The position numbers and the translations under genes were made by a program. The notes beneath the pieces were generated by a model, which was not told where the DNA came from, searched no databases, and saw only the letters and a program-made list of their open reading frames with translations. Source: Kiritimatiellia bacterium (GTDB taxonomy: Bacteria > Verrucomicrobiota > Kiritimatiellia > CAIQIC01 > JAGNIJ01). From it: a DNA stretch of 48,660 bases. The stretch lies in assembly GCA_018001225.1 (NCBI GenBank), contig JAGNIJ010000035.1, positions 1 through 48,660 of the forward strand. The letters are read 5' to 3'. Below are positions 1-7,852 of this stretch, in pieces; within the stretch, counting starts at the first letter, position 1; the number at the start of each line of letters is the position of its first letter.

Positions 1-818
1 GGTGCGGGCACGACCCCGATGGCGTTGAGCAGCCGCTGGTTCTCGCGGACGCAGGACTGGATGTCCTTGAGGTTGTTCGTGACGACGGCCTTTTCCATGC
101 TGCGCGTGACGGCCTCGAAGTCGTCCCAGATCCGGCTGTTCGCGTGCCGCGCCCGCACCTGCGCCACGCACTCGCCGGTGGTGCTCGCCGGCGTCCCGGT
201 ATTGACCAGGTGCAGTGGCATCCGCGGCAGGGGCAGGGCCTCGGCCTGGCCCTCTTGGAACCGCGCGCAGCCGCCGTTCAGGGAAATGTAGGTGTCCACC
301 CCGCTGGCGTGGCCGTGCTGGAGGTTCTCGGCCTCGAGGCTGTACGCCTGGTACCACTCGGGCCGGAACTCGACGCGGAAATAGTGGCCGATGCTCCGCA
401 GGACGCTCAACACCGTCGCCGCCGACGAGCCCATGCCGCAGCCGATCGGGATATTGGAGTGCAACTGGATCTTCATCCCGCCGGCCACCTTCAGGTGCAG
501 CGCGTCGAGGAGGGTGATGAAGGCGTACTGGAAGAGCTCGATGGGCTTGTGCAGCACGTCGCGGATGCCGAGCTGGCCGTCCAGGAACATCCGGTAGTTC
601 TTCACCATGCGGTCCTTCAGGTCCCGCAGGGCGCGGATGGTGAAGGATTCCATCTGCTGCAGGTCCTGGAGATCGATCGCCACCGTGTCGCCGGCCTCCG
701 CGGACGGGAGCACCACGGCCTGGGCGCAGCGGTCCACGGCCATGGCAATGGCCGGCCGGCCATAAACCACGGCGTGCTCGCCGCTCAAGATCAACTTCCC
801 GGGCGCGATGGCCTTCAT
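1..818 (-). CDS. mvk: Mevalonate kinase (GHMP family), 3' end outside window
   Basis: Phosphorylates mevalonate in the mevalonate route to isoprenoids. The reverse-strand translation begins MKAIAPGKLILSGEHAVVYG, the GHMP-kinase start with the EHAVVYGRPA signature of mevalonate kinases. The ATP-binding glycine-rich loop (PIGCGMGSSAA) lies near residue 121. About 272 codons are visible and the C-terminus runs off the left edge. Its ATG overlaps the mvaS stop by 4 bp (ATGA), so the two genes are translationally coupled. The EHAVVYG motif favours mevalonate kinase over phosphomevalonate kinase or diphosphomevalonate decarboxylase. The rest of the pathway is presumably further left. Confidence 0.87.
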   Translation of the reverse strand, partial: MKAIAPGKLILSGEHAVVYGRPAIAMAVDRCAQAVVLPSAEAGDTVAIDLQDLQQMESFTIRALRDLKDRMVKNYRMFLDGQLGIRDVLHKPIELFQYAFITLLDALHLKVAGGMKIQLHSNIPIGCGMGSSAATVLSVLRSIGHYFRVEFRPEWYQAYSLEAENLQHGHASGVDTYISLNGGCARFQEGQAEALPLPRMPLHLVNTGTPASTTGECVAQVRARHANSRIWDDFEAVTRSMEKAVVTNNLKDIQSCVRENQRLLNAIGVVPA

Positions 819-1987
819 AAGACCCTTTCGTACAAACGTTTATGCTGGCTCACCCCGGAAAGCCGGTACGGCCCCGTTCGATACTGGGCGAAGGCGTGGT
901 CGCCGCCGTCCGTGGGAAAGCCCAGTTGAAAGATATCCTCGTACTGGCGATAGGTCAATGGCGTCCTGCCTTCCAGCATCGCCCGATGTGCCGTCGTGAA
1001 AAGATGTTGGCCATAGCCCGGCTGCGCGACGCCGCTGAAATACTCGCCCATGCAGCCCGACCCGTAGCTGAAAAGCCCGATCCGCTGGCCGGACAGGTCC
1101 TCGCCGGCGTGGTCGAGCAGCGAGGTCAGCCCCTCGTACAGCGACGCCGAGTACGTGTTGCCCGTGATCCGGTTGTACCGCAGCGAATCGCCGATCTCGG
1201 TCTCCAACTCCTCGCCGGTCAGTTCCTTGAGCGCCGCGAATTTCGCGAGCCGGATGTGCGCCTTCTCGGCCATGCGCGTGAACGGGAGGTGGTAGCAGTA
1301 GCGGGCGATATCGTGAAAGTGCCGGCCGGTGAGCGCGGCGTATTGCTTCCAGCATTCCTCCATCGCGGCCAGGTAGACGCGCATGGAATACTTGCCGTCC
1401 ACGAGCGCCTCGTCGCGGTAATTCGGCCTCCAGAAATCCATCACGTCCTCGGCATAAAGGCCCGTCTCCGGGTCCAGCGCCAGCACGCGCGGGTTGACCG
1501 TGACCAGCAGGGCCACGGCGCCGGCGCCCTGCGTGGGCTCGCCGGGGCTGCGCAGGTCGTAGCGCGCGATGTCGGAGCCGACGATCAGCGCCCTGGTCCC
1601 TGGCCGCACCGCCACCGACGCGGCCGCCAGGTGCAGGCCCGCCGTGGCGCCGTAGCAGGCCTGCTTCAACTCGACGGCGCGGCAGCGCGTCGGCAGCTTG
1701 AGCAGCCCGTGCAGGAACATCGCAGCCGCCTTGGACTGGTCGATCCCGCTCTCCGTGGCGAACAGGAGGATCTCGATGTTCTCCCGCCCGACATTCTCGA
1801 GGATCGGGTGCGCCGCGCTGGCGGCCATGGTCACGATGTCCTCGTCCGGCGGCGGGATGGCCATCTTCTCCTGGCCGATGCCGATGGTGAACTTGTCCGG
1901 GTCCACCCCGCGCTCCTTGGCCAGCACGTTCAAGTCGAGGAAATACTGCGGCGTGTAGAAGCTGATGAGATCAATACCGACATTCAT
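815..1987 (-). CDS. mvaS: Hydroxymethylglutaryl-CoA synthase, bacterial type
   Basis: Condenses acetyl-CoA with acetoacetyl-CoA to HMG-CoA, the committed step before HMG-CoA reductase. The 390-residue length is usual for bacterial MvaS. The catalytic residues fall at the canonical bacterial numbers: Glu79 (FATES), Cys111 (KQACYGATAG) and His233 (CYHLPFT). The start is the ATG at 1987 (MNVGIDLISF), which gives this numbering; the 16 codons upstream of it are not family-like. It is the first visible gene of a reverse-strand operon and overlaps mevalonate kinase. A palindromic repeat (2035-2100) lies just upstream. Confidence 0.93.
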   Translation of the reverse strand: MNVGIDLISFYTPQYFLDLNVLAKERGVDPDKFTIGIGQEKMAIPPPDEDIVTMAASAAHPILENVGRENIEILLFATESGIDQSKAAAMFLHGLLKLPTRCRAVELKQACYGATAGLHLAAASVAVRPGTRALIVGSDIARYDLRSPGEPTQGAGAVALLVTVNPRVLALDPETGLYAEDVMDFWRPNYRDEALVDGKYSMRVYLAAMEECWKQYAALTGRHFHDIARYCYHLPFTRMAEKAHIRLAKFAALKELTGEELETEIGDSLRYNRITGNTYSASLYEGLTSLLDHAGEDLSGQRIGLFSYGSGCMGEYFSGVAQPGYGQHLFTTAHRAMLEGRTPLTYRQYEDIFQLGFPTDGGDHAFAQYRTGPYRLSGVSQHKRLYERVL

Positions 1988-2034
1988 GGCGAACCCCAGC
2001 GTAATCCTGCAGGGGGGGGCTGGGCAAGCACGCA

Positions 2035-2100
2035 ACGGCTCGCCGGAGGCTCCATGACAAGAACCGAATGCCCTGGAGGGCGAGCGTCCTCGCGAGCCGA
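2035..2100. repeat. Degenerate copy of the RAYT-associated hairpin repeat
   Basis: The right arm (2073-2100) carries the TGGAGGGCGAGCGT...CGCGAGCCG sequence of the elements flanking the transposase at 33958-34425, with one change. The left arm (2035-2055) is shortened and carries the GGCTCGCCGGAGGCTC variant, whose complement also occurs in the copy at 26113-26183. It lies between the divergent mvaS and argJ genes. Confidence 0.75.
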
Positions 2101-2231
2101 AACTCGACCGCGTATGATGCGCCTGGCACGTCTATTCAGACAGCGCCGGGCAAAACGTGTTCACACGATTCGCGTGACGCGCGCCGCGGATGCGATATAG
2201 TACTCCCGTTTTTTCGCGAAGGAGCCGGACG

Positions 2232-3437
2232 ATGACGGGAACGAAAAAGATCGTGTGGGCGGACGAGATCGCGCTGCCGCGTGGCTTCCGGGCCTCGGGC
2301 GTGGCCGCCGGGCTGAAGAAGGACAACCGGAAGGACATGGCCCTGATCGTGTCCGACCAGCCGGCAGCCGTGGCCGCAACGTTTACGACGAACCAGGTCC
2401 AGGCGGCCACCGTCAAACTGTGCCGGGCGCGGCTGGCGGGCCGGATCGGCCGGGGCGTGATCGTCAACAGCGGCAACGCCAACGCCTGCACCGGCGCCCA
2501 GGGCCTGCAGGACGCGGAACGAATGGCGCAGTTGACCGGCGAACTGGCCGGAATCCCGCCGGAGCATGTCTTCGTCAGCTCCACCGGCCGGATCGGCGTA
2601 CAGTTGCCGATGGGCAAGATCGAAGCGGGCATCCGGGCCGCCGTGCCGGCGCTTTCCGCGGAGGGCGGAACCGACGCCTCGCTCGCGATCATGACCACGG
2701 ACACGCGGCCGAAGCGGGTCACCGCGCGGTTCGACGTGGACGGCAAACCGGTCACGCTGTCCGCGCTCGCGAAGGGCTCGGGCATGATCGAGCCGAACAT
2801 GGCCACGATGCTGGCCTACCTCCTGACCGACGCGGCGGTCGAGGCCGGAGCGCTGCAGGCCTGCCTCTTCGCGGCCGTCGAGCAGAGCTTCAACCGCGTC
2901 ACCGTGGACGGCGACCGGAGCACGAACGACACGGTCCTCTTTTTCGCCAACGGCCTGGCGGGCAACCGGCCGCTGGAGCCCGGCCACCCGGACTGGAAAA
3001 CGTTCGAGCACGCCGTGCGGGAGCTGACGCTGAAGCTGGCGCTCAAGATGGTCGAGGACGGGGAGGGCGTCACGAAGGTCGTTACCGTCAAGGTGCTGGG
3101 GGCGAAGACGGCGCAGGACGCCGAGCTGGCCGCGCGGTCGGTGGCGAACTCGCTGCTCGTGAAGACGTCGTGGGCGGGCGAGTACCCGAACTGGGGCCGG
3201 GTGATGGACGCGCTGGGCTATTCCCGGGCGCGGGTCGAGGAGGACAAGGTGGATATCACGTACGACCAACTCCCGGCCTGCCGGGGTGGCCTGTACGCCG
3301 GGACTCCGATCGACGACCTGAAGCGGATCGTCCGGCAGAAGGCCTTCACGTTGACGATCCATTTGAATCTCGGCACCGGCGAAACCGTGGTTTATACGTG
3401 CAACTGCACGGAGGAGTACGTGCGGATCAACATGTAG
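2232..3437 (+). CDS. argJ: Bifunctional glutamate N-acetyltransferase / ornithine acetyltransferase
   Basis: Transfers acetyl from N-acetylornithine to glutamate in the cyclic arginine pathway, and may also use acetyl-CoA. The protein has 401 residues. The autocleavage site is clear in KGSGMIEPNMATMLAY: the precursor is cut between Ala191 and Thr192, and Thr192 becomes the N-terminal nucleophile of the beta chain. Other family motifs are NSGNANACTG (80-88) and VDGDRSTNDT. The start is the ATG at 2232, preceded by AAGGAG; an upstream in-frame ATG at 2190 is less likely. It is followed 13 bp later by argB. A possible -10 box (ATATAGT) lies about 30 bp upstream. Whether it is truly bifunctional cannot be told from sequence; no argA or argE is in the window. 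Confidence 0.95.
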   Translation: MTGTKKIVWADEIALPRGFRASGVAAGLKKDNRKDMALIVSDQPAAVAATFTTNQVQAATVKLCRARLAGRIGRGVIVNSGNANACTGAQGLQDAERMAQLTGELAGIPPEHVFVSSTGRIGVQLPMGKIEAGIRAAVPALSAEGGTDASLAIMTTDTRPKRVTARFDVDGKPVTLSALAKGSGMIEPNMATMLAYLLTDAAVEAGALQACLFAAVEQSFNRVTVDGDRSTNDTVLFFANGLAGNRPLEPGHPDWKTFEHAVRELTLKLALKMVEDGEGVTKVVTVKVLGAKTAQDAELAARSVANSLLVKTSWAGEYPNWGRVMDALGYSRARVEEDKVDITYDQLPACRGGLYAGTPIDDLKRIVRQKAFTLTIHLNLGTGETVVYTCNCTEEYVRINM

Positions 3438-3450
3438 GAGCGGGGCGGCC

Positions 3451-4323
3451 ATGCAAAAAGTCATCGAGAAAGCGGATGTCCTGATCGAGGCGCTGCCGTA
3501 CATCCAGCGGTTCCGCGGCGACACGGTGGTCGTGAAGTTCGGCGGGAGCGCGATGGAGGAGCAGGACCAGGTCGAGACCGTGCTCAAGGACATCGCGTTC
3601 ATGGAGTGCGTCGGGATGCGGCCGGTCGTCGTGCACGGCGGCGGCAAGGCGATCAGCCAACGCATGAAGGACGTCGGGCTGCGCCCGGTGTTCGTCAAGG
3701 GCCTGCGGGTGACCGACGCCGCCTCGATCGAGGTCGTGGAGCAGGTGCTCAACAACGAGGTCAATCCCGGCATCGTCCGCACGCTGGAGGAATTCGGCTG
3801 CAAGGCGCGCGGGATCCACGGCGAGCATATCCTGTCCGTGGTCAAGCACGCCGGCCACGACAAGGACACGGGCGAGGCGCTGGACTGGGGCTTCGTCGGC
3901 GACGTCACGGCCGTCGACGTGGAGCCGGTCAAGGCCTACCTCCAGGCCGACATCGTCCCGGTGATCACGCCCCTGGGGCGCGGCCCGGACGGCAAGCTCT
4001 ACAACATCAACGCCGACGAGGCCGCGGCGGCGATCGCGGAAAAGATGGCGGCGCGCAAGCTGGTGTTCCTCTCCGACGTGCCCGGCGTGCTGATGAGCCC
4101 GGAGGACCCGGAGTCCATCGTGTCCACGCTCAAGTTGAGCGAGGTGGAGGACCTCATCCGGCGCGGCGTGATCAGCGGCGGGATGCTGCCGAAGATCGGC
4201 GGCGCGCTCAAGGCGCTCAAGGCCGGCGTGCGCAAGACGCATATCATCGACGCCGCCCTGCCGCACTCTCTGCTGCTGGAGCTTTTCACCGACAAGGGCG
4301 TCGGCACCGAGATCCTGCAGTAA
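3451..4323 (+). CDS. argB: Acetylglutamate kinase
   Basis: Second step of arginine biosynthesis: ATP-dependent phosphorylation of N-acetylglutamate. The 290-residue amino-acid-kinase protein shows VVVKFGGSAM (catalytic Lys29), VVHGGGKAIS (59-69) and a C-terminal GGMLPKIGGAL nucleotide-binding region. The N-terminal helix before the kinase fold resembles that of arginine-feedback-inhibited hexameric NAGKs, so feedback control is plausible (inference). It sits 13 bp after argJ. A palindromic repeat separates it from argD. Confidence 0.96.
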   Translation: MQKVIEKADVLIEALPYIQRFRGDTVVVKFGGSAMEEQDQVETVLKDIAFMECVGMRPVVVHGGGKAISQRMKDVGLRPVFVKGLRVTDAASIEVVEQVLNNEVNPGIVRTLEEFGCKARGIHGEHILSVVKHAGHDKDTGEALDWGFVGDVTAVDVEPVKAYLQADIVPVITPLGRGPDGKLYNINADEAAAAIAEKMAARKLVFLSDVPGVLMSPEDPESIVSTLKLSEVEDLIRRGVISGGMLPKIGGALKALKAGVRKTHIIDAALPHSLLLELFTDKGVGTEILQ

Positions 4324-4330
4324 GAGGGCT

Positions 4331-4396
4331 TGCCCGCAGATCACGCCGATTGTCGCAGATTGACTGTTCTGATCTGCGCGTATCTGCGTGCTCTGC
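4331..4396. repeat. Quasi-palindromic intergenic repeat, CGCAGAT family
   Basis: The left arm is built from CGCAGATCA / CGCCGATTGT / CGCAGATTGA units. The right arm is the near-complement ending TATCTGCGTGCTCTGCGGG, and the central loop is TGTTCT. RNA from either strand could form a hairpin. A half copy forms the 3' end of argG at 9050-9072. Confidence 0.75.
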
Positions 4397-4458
4397 GGGT
4401 TCTCTTCCGTCAGTTTCCGATTGCATTCCCGGCCCGAAAGTTGTTCCGTATCCGCGCC

Positions 4459-5661
4459 ATGAATACTCAAGAAATCGCCGAACTTCACAAGCAGTACGTC
4501 ATGCCGACCTACGCGCCGGGCCTCGCGCTCGTGCGGGGCAAGGGCACGCGGGTCTGGGACGCCGAGGGCAAGGAATACCTCGATTTCCTCGGCGGCATCG
4601 CCGTCAACGTGCTGGGCCACGCCCACCCGAAGCTGGTCAAGGCCATCCGGCAGCAGGCCGCCCGGCTGATGCACGTCTCGAACCTGTATTTCAACGAGAA
4701 CCAGCCGCGCCTCGCGAAGGCGCTGTCCGAACGGTCGCTGGGCGGCAAGTGCTTTTTCTGCAACTCGGGCGCGGAGGCCAACGAGGGCATGTTCAAGCTT
4801 GCCCGGCTCTGGGGCCACGCCCAGGGACGGTACGAGATCATCGCCATGACCAATTCGTTCCACGGCCGGACGCTCGCCACCGTGGCCGCGACGGGCCAGA
4901 CGAAGTACCAGAAGGGCTTCGAGCCCATGCCGGCGGGCTTCGTCCACGCCGAGTACAATAACCTCGACGCCGTCCGGGCGGCCGTGACCGACAAGACCGT
5001 CGCCATCCTGGTCGAGGCGGTCCAGGGCGAGGGCGGCGTCGTGCCGGCGAAACCGGAGTTCATGGCCGGGCTGCGGGCGCTGTGCGACGAGAAGAACCTG
5101 CTGCTGCTCTGCGACGAGGTCCAGTGCGGCGTCGGCCGGACGGGCCAATGGTTCGGCTTCCAGGCCTACGGGATACAGCCGGACGCCTTCTCCGTGGCCA
5201 AGGGCCTGGCCGGCGGATTCCCGATCGGCGCGATCGTGGCGGGGCCGAAGCTGTCGGATATCTTCCAACCCGGCAACCACGCCAGCACGTTCGGGGGCAA
5301 TCCGTTGGCGTGCGCGGCGGCCCTGGCCGTCATCGAAGCCATTGAGGAGGAGAAACTGCTCGAACACGCCGCGCAGATGAGCGAGCTGTTCATGGCCCAC
5401 CTCCGGAAGATCGCCAAGAAGTTCAAGTTCATCACGGAGGTCCGGGGGCTCGGCCTGATGATCGGCATGGTCCTCGACCGGCCGGCCAAGCCGCTGGAAG
5501 TGCTGCTGCGGGACAAGGGCCTGATCGCCATCGCGACGCACGACACGGTCATCCGGTTCCTGCCCCCGCTCAACATCACGGCGGGCCAGGTGCGGAAGGC
5601 CGCGCGCATCGTCAAGGCCGCCTGCGCGGAGTGGGCGGCCCGGGACTTCACGGGATGCTGA
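4459..5661 (+). CDS. argD: Acetylornithine aminotransferase
   Basis: PLP-dependent class III aminotransferase that converts N-acetylglutamate semialdehyde to N-acetylornithine; it may also serve in diaminopimelate synthesis, as ArgD does in some bacteria. The protein has 400 residues. Visible motifs are NSGAEANEG (phosphate binding, 102-110), SFHGRTLAT, LLLCDEVQCGVGRTG with the PLP Asp, and FSVAKGLAGGFPIG with the Schiff-base Lys248. The start is the ATG at 4459 (MNTQEIAELHKQYV); upstream in-frame sequence is the intergenic repeat. The 3' end overlaps the convergent M23 peptidase gene by 14 bp. Confidence 0.94.
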   Translation: MNTQEIAELHKQYVMPTYAPGLALVRGKGTRVWDAEGKEYLDFLGGIAVNVLGHAHPKLVKAIRQQAARLMHVSNLYFNENQPRLAKALSERSLGGKCFFCNSGAEANEGMFKLARLWGHAQGRYEIIAMTNSFHGRTLATVAATGQTKYQKGFEPMPAGFVHAEYNNLDAVRAAVTDKTVAILVEAVQGEGGVVPAKPEFMAGLRALCDEKNLLLLCDEVQCGVGRTGQWFGFQAYGIQPDAFSVAKGLAGGFPIGAIVAGPKLSDIFQPGNHASTFGGNPLACAAALAVIEAIEEEKLLEHAAQMSELFMAHLRKIAKKFKFITEVRGLGLMIGMVLDRPAKPLEVLLRDKGLIAIATHDTVIRFLPPLNITAGQVRKAARIVKAACAEWAARDFTGC

Positions 5662-6700
5662 CGCCGGCGTAGCAGTACTTGCTTTTGCCCGAAGCGTTGT
5701 ATGCGCTGACCCGATAGTAATACGAGTACGATCCCTCTAGCAACCCGGGTTTGATCAGGACGCTGTCGATATACCCGACGCTGCCGGCCGGAAGCGTCGC
5801 TATTTTCACCCAGGACAGGGAAACCGCGCCCCCGCGTATGCGCCGCTCCACGAAATATCCCGCCTCGTCGCTGGCGTTGTCGGTCCAACTAAGCCGGATC
5901 CGATCGGTCGGCGGCACATACAGGGCGCGCAATCCTGTGGGCGGCGCTGGCACCAGCGAGTCGTTCCAGGGCGGGTTATATTTCCACAGGGAATCGGCGT
6001 ATCGGGGCCCGCAGGGGCCGGCCCAGGGTTCGGTCAATCCGCCCGTGTAGAAGTTCGTGGCCCAGACCTCAAAATGTAAATGCGGTCCGGTCGAGTTTCC
6101 CGCACTGCCAACCTCCGCAATCTTCTGGCCCTGCACCACGGCATCGCCGGCTTTCACGAGGATGGAGTTCTTCTTGAGATGGTCGTAGCGCGTGGCAAAA
6201 ACGTCCGGCGATTCGTAATGCCGGATGACCACCACGTTGCCGCCGTCAAAGCACCAGAAACAGCAGCAGTCGCCGGTGCTGCAGTAATTGCCCAGTTCCG
6301 TGCACACGCGATATCCGTTGGATTCGCCAGCCACGAACCAGCCGGATCCCGGATCCTGGCAATCGGGCTCGCTCGGATCGGGACAGCGGTCGTATTTGCC
6401 GTCAAACACCCACAGGACAATGCCATCCGCCGCCGCATACACCGGGACGCCCGCGTCCATTTGAGCCCAGGAGATATTGATGTCGGTTCCCTGGTGGCCT
6501 TTATAGCCTGGAACGGAGCAGTCATAGGCCACGCCATTGTTGTCGACGTCGGGCAAGCCAATGTCCGTGATGGCGATATCCTCTCCCGGGATCACGCCGA
6601 CTGGCCAGATGAGATACTCGGCCCTCGCGAACAGGACAAAAAGGTTCCCGACAAGCAGGAACATCAGGGTCGCATATAACCCGGTGGAGAATCGCTTCAT
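5648..6700 (-). CDS. Secreted M23 (LytM-type) peptidase with C-terminal fibronectin III-like domain
   Basis: Probably a zinc metallo-endopeptidase acting on peptidoglycan or extracellular protein. Of 350 residues, about 1-27 form a signal peptide (hydrophobic LMFLLVGNLFVLF). The M23 core has its zinc motif HQGTD (His69, Asp73), a further His174 (RYDHL) and HLH (207-209). A fibronectin III-like domain follows from about residue 250 (PPTGLRALYV...SYYYRVSAYNASG). An insertion at about 105-150 is rich in cysteine (including CCC) and absent from ordinary LytM domains, suggesting a disulfide-stabilised loop. The start has a strong AAGGAGG. It lies on the opposite strand between argD and argG, and its base composition looks less GC-biased than its neighbours. 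Confidence 0.87.
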   Translation of the reverse strand: MKRFSTGLYATLMFLLVGNLFVLFARAEYLIWPVGVIPGEDIAITDIGLPDVDNNGVAYDCSVPGYKGHQGTDINISWAQMDAGVPVYAAADGIVLWVFDGKYDRCPDPSEPDCQDPGSGWFVAGESNGYRVCTELGNYCSTGDCCCFWCFDGGNVVVIRHYESPDVFATRYDHLKKNSILVKAGDAVVQGQKIAEVGSAGNSTGPHLHFEVWATNFYTGGLTEPWAGPCGPRYADSLWKYNPPWNDSLVPAPPTGLRALYVPPTDRIRLSWTDNASDEAGYFVERRIRGGAVSLSWVKIATLPAGSVGYIDSVLIKPGLLEGSYSYYYRVSAYNASGKSKYCYAGVSIP

Positions 6701-7136
6701 TCCTCAACCTCCTTAAGAAAACTACCCCCGTCGAACCTCCCAGCCTCCATTTCAGCCTGTAACGTACACCGCTGGCCTCCGTAGATTAAGCCGAACCATG
6801 GACGATGGGCCGACCAACCTGACTGCGATGTGCCGGAGCAAATGGTCGCTTACTGCGTATCCCCTTTGCTCTAGCGGCGAGACCTCTGCGGCCTTGTGTC
6901 GAAGGTGAATCAGTTTGGCCGTCCATATCTCGGGCTTCCCCCGGCCCTTTGCCGCTGGCGCGTCCCCGCGCCAGCGGCAGAAGAGATGCGGCGCGAGCTG
7001 GGCGCTGTTCGTTAGCTGCCAATCTGACTCACCCGCCAGACAAGCTGGCGGGGGTTGGGATCATGGGTGGGATCATGGGGACGGACACTATATTTTCATG
7101 TTGACATTGCTTGTGTATTCATGTATTCGTGTTAGC
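6701..7136. other. Intergenic region with hairpins and repeat fragments, no gene seen
   Basis: About 436 bp between the M23 gene and vapB. It contains a GC-rich hairpin (TGCCGCTGGCGCG, loop TCCC, CGCGCCAGCGGCA, about 6951-6980). A smaller hairpin (CCCGCCAG/CTGGCGGG) lies near 7030-7050. The duplicated phrase GGGATCATGGG lies near 7059-7079 and is followed by GGGGACGGACACTAT. No translated frame resembles a protein. The composition and repeats suggest debris from past insertions. Confidence 0.5.
7101..7129 (+). promoter_or_regulatory. Promoter of the vapBC module
   Basis: A perfect -35 box TTGACA (7101-7106), a 17-nt spacer and a -10 TATTCG (7124-7129) end 7 nt before the vapB ATG. The stretch TGTATTCATGTATTCGTGTT over the -10 is a short tandem repeat, a plausible autoregulatory operator. 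No ribosome binding site lies between -10 and ATG, so the mRNA may be leaderless. Confidence 0.6.
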
Positions 7137-7376
7137 ATGAAAACGATTACATTGACTGATCCGGCCTATGAGAGGCTGGCTTCGTGGAAAATGAAGCCTA
7201 AGGAATCGTTTTCCGCTGTGGTTCTTAAAGTCGTTCCGCAGCGCGGTACGCTAGGGGACATGGTGGAGTTCGCCAAACAGGTGCCCGCGCTGCCGGACGG
7301 CTTCTTTGAAGCCGTGAAGGAGGCGCGCGTGGCGGACCATAACCCGGCTTGGGACAAGGATCCGTGGACTGCCTAG
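7137..7376 (+). CDS. vapB: VapB-family antitoxin
   Basis: A 79-residue protein starting MKTITLTDPAYERLASWKM, followed by PKESFSAVVLKVV. This matches the short DNA-binding N-terminus of the VapB antitoxins of the DUF217 type (KTI-x-L...Y-x-L...ES-F-S-x-V). The acidic/aromatic C-terminus (HNPAWDKDPWTA) would bind and block the toxin. Its stop overlaps the PIN toxin start, the normal antitoxin-first order. The ATG at 7137 is chosen because upstream in-frame sequence is repeat-derived. Confidence 0.82.
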   Translation: MKTITLTDPAYERLASWKMKPKESFSAVVLKVVPQRGTLGDMVEFAKQVPALPDGFFEAVKEARVADHNPAWDKDPWTA

Positions 7377-7762
7377 CGGATACCACCTTTTTCGTGGACT
7401 TGTTCCGGGGCCGCGGCTCATCCGGGCCCGCGGCGAGGTTTGCGGCGGACCATTCGTCCCTGTCGGTGGGCATTCCCTGGATCGTCCGCTATGAATTCCT
7501 TCGTGGCGCGCATCTCGCCGGGCAGGATCCCGCCCCGCTCGCGGCGTTCATGGACCGCTATCAGATCGTTTTCCCCGACGTGGAGACGATAGATGCCGCG
7601 TGCGCCCTGTATGCGCGGCTGAAAAAGGCCAATCGGTTGATCGGGCCGCACGACCTCTGGATCGCGGCCTCCGCCTTGCGGTTCGGGCTGCCGCTGCTGA
7701 CGCGGAATCGCGATGAATTCGGGCGCGTGCCGGATCTGAAAGTCATTGATTACAACCGCTAA
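7364..7762 (+). CDS. vapC: VapC-type PIN-domain ribonuclease toxin
   Basis: A 132-residue PIN nuclease. Metal-binding acids are visible in LADTTFFVDLF (N-terminal Asp), WIVRYEFLRG, GPHDLWIAASAL and LTRNRDEFGRV. It probably cleaves RNA when freed from VapB. The GTG at 7364 overlaps the antitoxin by 13 bp and puts the first PIN Asp close to the N-terminus; a TTG at 7349 is possible. The last codons and stop (TACAACCGCTAA) are the first bases of a palindromic repeat, so the C-terminus may have been reshaped by it. Confidence 0.85.
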   Translation: MDCLADTTFFVDLFRGRGSSGPAARFAADHSSLSVGIPWIVRYEFLRGAHLAGQDPAPLAAFMDRYQIVFPDVETIDAACALYARLKKANRLIGPHDLWIAASALRFGLPLLTRNRDEFGRVPDLKVIDYNR

Positions 7763-7828
7763 TTAACGCTAATTAACGCGAATGCGGATTCTTCTGGAAT
7801 TCGCGTTATTTCGCGTCAATTCGCGGTT
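7754..7828. repeat. Quasi-palindromic intergenic repeat, CGCTAATTAA family
   Basis: The left arm AACCGC-TAATTAACGC-TAATTAACGCGAAT (7754-7783) is nearly the reverse complement of the right arm, which begins ATTCGCGTTATTTCGCG (7799-7828). A 15-nt loop separates them. The left arm contains two 10-nt units CGCTAATTAA and a third, CGCGAAT. It overlaps the end of vapC and lies 25 bp before argG. Confidence 0.75.
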
Positions 7829-7852
7829 GCAAATGGAATGGGAGAAGAAGCC

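Noticed and set aside
6757..7017. Possible integron attC site: TGTAACGTACACCGC near 6757 is roughly complementary to GCGCTGTTCGTTA near 7003
   Set aside because: The pair is 260 bp apart (attC sites are about 60-140 bp), the core does not fit GTTRRRY or RYYYAAC, and no integrase is present.
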